Shown here: in pieces, positions 62,275-64,000 of the stretch
How positions within the stretch are numbered: the first letter of the stretch is position 1
How the letters are laid out: each line of letters opens with the position of its first letter
Assembly (NCBI GenBank): GCA_963835085.1
Contig: CAWIED010000005.1
Span: 4,072-68,071 of the forward strand
Source of the DNA: JBDIAG01 sp963835085
GTDB taxonomy: Bacteria > Actinomycetota > Actinomycetes > Actinomycetales > CAWJMD01
Direction: 5' to 3'
DNA length: 64,000 nucleotides
The notes under the pieces: model-generated
What the model saw: the letters and a program-made list of their open reading frames with translations, nothing else
Told to the model about the DNA's origin: nothing
The model's database searches: none
Made by a program: the position numbers and the translations under genes

Positions 62275-63318
62275 ATGTGCCCACGACGTCTCCGGCCTGC
62301 TCTCCTGCGAACGCATGCGGCACTCGCGACGGCAACGCTGCTGGTGGGCGTCCTGTCGGGGTGCGCCTTCATCCGGCCAGACTCGCCGCTGAGCTCGACC
62401 TCCTCCTCGACCGGGTCCGGCTTGGGTTCGGACGGACCGGCCGCCGCCACCAGCGGGGCCGAGCCGGTGGAGGCGGGCACGAGGACGCCGCTCACCGCCG
62501 AGGGCGGCCTTGCCGCCCTTCCGGTGAAGGGCCGGGCACCGCGCACCGGCTACACCCGCGCACAGTTCGGGCAAGCCTGGGCAGACGTCGACCGAAACGG
62601 CTGCGACACCCGCAACGACATCCTGCGCCGTGACCTCACTGCGCTGATGATCAAACCGGGCACGCACGGCTGCAAGGTGCTGACGGGGTCGCTGCCCGAC
62701 CCCTACTCGGCGCAGACCGTCCGCCTTGCTGAGGTGCAGATCGATCACGTGGTGGCTCTCTCCGACGCCTGGCAGACGGGAGCCCAGCAACTCAGCCCCG
62801 AACGTCGCATCGCCTTGGCCAACGATCCTCTGAACCTGCAGGCAACCGTCGGTGGCCTCAACCAGGCCAAGAGCGACTCCGACGCCGCCTCGTGGCTGCC
62901 GCCGGCGAAGAGCTATCGCTGCGAGTACGTGGCGCGTCAGGTCGCCGTCAAGCGCGCCTATCAGTTGTGGGTCACTCCTGCGGAACACTCTGCGATCGCT
63001 GGGATTCTCGCGTCCTGTCCAGGCGAACCGCTGCCCACCGCCAGGCCGGTTCCCGCGCCACTGCCCCAAGCGCCTGCGGCCCCGCCCACGACAGCGCGCG
63101 AGCCCACTGCACCCGCGACGCCGACCGCAGCCGCTGCGCCACCCTCCGGCGCCTCGGGGCAGTGCGACCCCGCCTACCCCGGGGTCTGCATCCCACCCGT
63201 CGCGGTTGCCGGCGACCTCGATTGCGGCGACATCGACTATCGCCGCTTCGTCGTGCTGCCGCCCGACCCGCATCACTTCGACTCCGACGGCGACGGAATC
63301 GGCTGCGAGTCGGGATGA
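62275..63318 (+). CDS. Lipoprotein with HNH (DUF1524) nuclease and Excalibur domains
   Basis: 347 residues. Signal peptide ending in a lipobox VGVLSGC (Cys about 30). The DUF1524/HNH part has YSAQTVRLAEVQIDHVVALS (about 142-161; DHV with the catalytic His), then NDPLNLQATVGGLNQAKSD (the NLQ-x-N-x-K block). A Pro/Ala/Thr linker (about 250-290) leads to a calcium-binding-like Excalibur end with DLDCGDID and FDSDGDGIGCESG. Such surface nucleases occur in many actinobacteria; the role may be DNA degradation or uptake. Only 24 bases after the GGDEF gene. Confidence 0.88.
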   Translation: MCPRRLRPALLRTHAALATATLLVGVLSGCAFIRPDSPLSSTSSSTGSGLGSDGPAAATSGAEPVEAGTRTPLTAEGGLAALPVKGRAPRTGYTRAQFGQAWADVDRNGCDTRNDILRRDLTALMIKPGTHGCKVLTGSLPDPYSAQTVRLAEVQIDHVVALSDAWQTGAQQLSPERRIALANDPLNLQATVGGLNQAKSDSDAASWLPPAKSYRCEYVARQVAVKRAYQLWVTPAEHSAIAGILASCPGEPLPTARPVPAPLPQAPAAPPTTAREPTAPATPTAAAAPPSGASGQCDPAYPGVCIPPVAVAGDLDCGDIDYRRFVVLPPDPHHFDSDGDGIGCESG

Positions 63319-63409
63319 GCGGCACCTGCTCCTCGAACGAGGCTCACGCAGCTGCGCTGTGGACCATTCATGGGACGAGGCTCGGAGGGCTGGTCAGTCC
63401 CGCCCTAGC

Positions 63410-64000
63410 GCCATGCCGTTCGGTTAGTCGTCTGGGGTGGGTGTCGAGTTCTGTGTGTGCGGAGTGTCGGAGGTTCGGCGGGGTTAGGCGTCCTGGCCTG
63501 GCTCTGGCCCTGATGGCCCAGCGGTATAGGGCCGGTCCGCCGGCGACGCCCGGCAGGCCGGTAACAGGTGGGTCAGTTCAGCGACGGGCGGGCAGCCCAA
63601 GGGCGGAGGGTAGAACCGGGTGACAGCGGACGGAGCGAGGCGGCAGGCGGGCGGAGCCGGGCGGCAGGCGGACGGAGCCGGGCGGCAGGCGGGCGGCAGG
63701 CGGGCGGCAGGCGGGCGGCAGGCGGGCGGCAGGCGGGCGATGGGAAGCGGCAGCTTGCCCGGGGTTTCCGCAAAGGGCGGTTTCGAGAGTCGCGGGCCAG
63801 GGGTTTTCCTGCGCTATGACGATGCCCCGTCCGGCGGGGCATAGCCATAGCGTCAGAAACCGACCCCCTTCACAGCCCGGCAGAAGCCGGACTCGACCCT
63901 CACGGACCTGAGTCGCTAAGTGGTGCCCGTCCATGGTTCATCCCCGCGGTTGGCACCGGCTTGAGTGCCGGAGCAGGGTTGGGACCGTTAGATGGTGCGG
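63410..64000 (-). repeat. Composite structured repeat, copy 5 (right end outside window)
   Basis: Same orientation as copy 3. Terminal box GCCATGCCGTTCGGTTAG at 63410-63427, D sequence to about 63610, an expanded C array (about 63620-63740; two or three 21-bp units plus a run of 10-11-bp GCGGCAGGCGG units), the core (P2 63812-63828 with 63836-63852, 15 of 17 pairs), and the start of the A units at the window edge. The stretch 63319-63409 before it shows nothing. Confidence 0.85.

Overview
This 64 kb window is chromosomal DNA of a high-GC (roughly two-thirds G+C) Gram-positive actinobacterium. The evidence is a WhiB4-type iron-sulfur protein, mycothiol-dependent-type MDMPI/DinB-fold proteins, an LpqY-SugABC trehalose importer, an F420-type LLM oxidoreductase, a PonA2-type penicillin-binding protein, many GTG starts, and a gene order that follows the Mycobacterium tuberculosis Rv3672c-Rv3683 and ask-recR-dnaX neighbourhoods. 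I cannot name the genus from the sequence. It is not a mycobacterium-like sequence in detail and may be a Propionibacteriales or Micrococcales relative.

Layout. 0.5-8.8 kb: ilvD (with two compensating frameshifts), htpX, and a sulfur-assimilation unit (short Cys leader peptide, sirA, cysH) ended by an IS256-family element. 9-29.7 kb: conserved core block: holin-like protein, alpha/beta hydrolase, Nudix, nth, crp, MBL hydrolase, Nudix, MerR-type regulator, phosphoesterase, ParB-like protein, sugC-sugB-sugA-lpqY, RidA, a DUF4177-like protein, two ArsA/Get3-like ATPases, whiB4, ponA2, phosphoesterase. 29.8-39 kb: accessory region next to tRNA-Pro(CGG): remnants of an Mrr nuclease and an HsdM methylase, a HTH-PIN toxin-antitoxin-type pair, an IS5-type element cleanly inserted in an LLM oxidoreductase gene, a MarR-controlled pair with three matching operators, a permease-USP fusion and a HAD remnant. 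39-44.8 kb: core block lysC, DUF5063, recR, dnaX and SRP RNA. 44.9-46.8 kb: decayed insertion sequences and orphan fragments between 30-bp direct repeats. 46.8-64 kb: a GH26-like mannanase, a cell-surface glycan gene set (GT2-GtrA, GT-C, cellulose-synthase-like GT, LPG-synthase-like protein, Dpm-type GT2, GGDEF protein), interrupted by tRNA-Ser(GGA) and a FAD oxidoreductase-MFS pair, then a secreted HNH-Excalibur lipoprotein.

The most unusual feature is a family of composite non-coding repeats present five times (about 1-478, 7508-8030, 22990-23608, 48524-48822 and 63410-64000). Each has the same conserved core with a 17-bp hairpin (P2) inside an outer helix (P1), flanked in most copies by palindromic units of about 62 bp (module A) and short GC-rich tandem repeats (module C), and four of five end in the same terminal box. 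Stem positions covary between copies. One copy (48524-48822) has terminal inverted repeats that match the end of a decayed transposase element at 46295-46313, which suggests a MITE-like family mobilised by that transposase type.

Several otherwise well-conserved genes (ilvD, the TIGR03086-type gene, the PIN gene) carry single-base indels, mostly in short C/G runs. These look as much like consensus errors as real mutations and should be read with that in mind.
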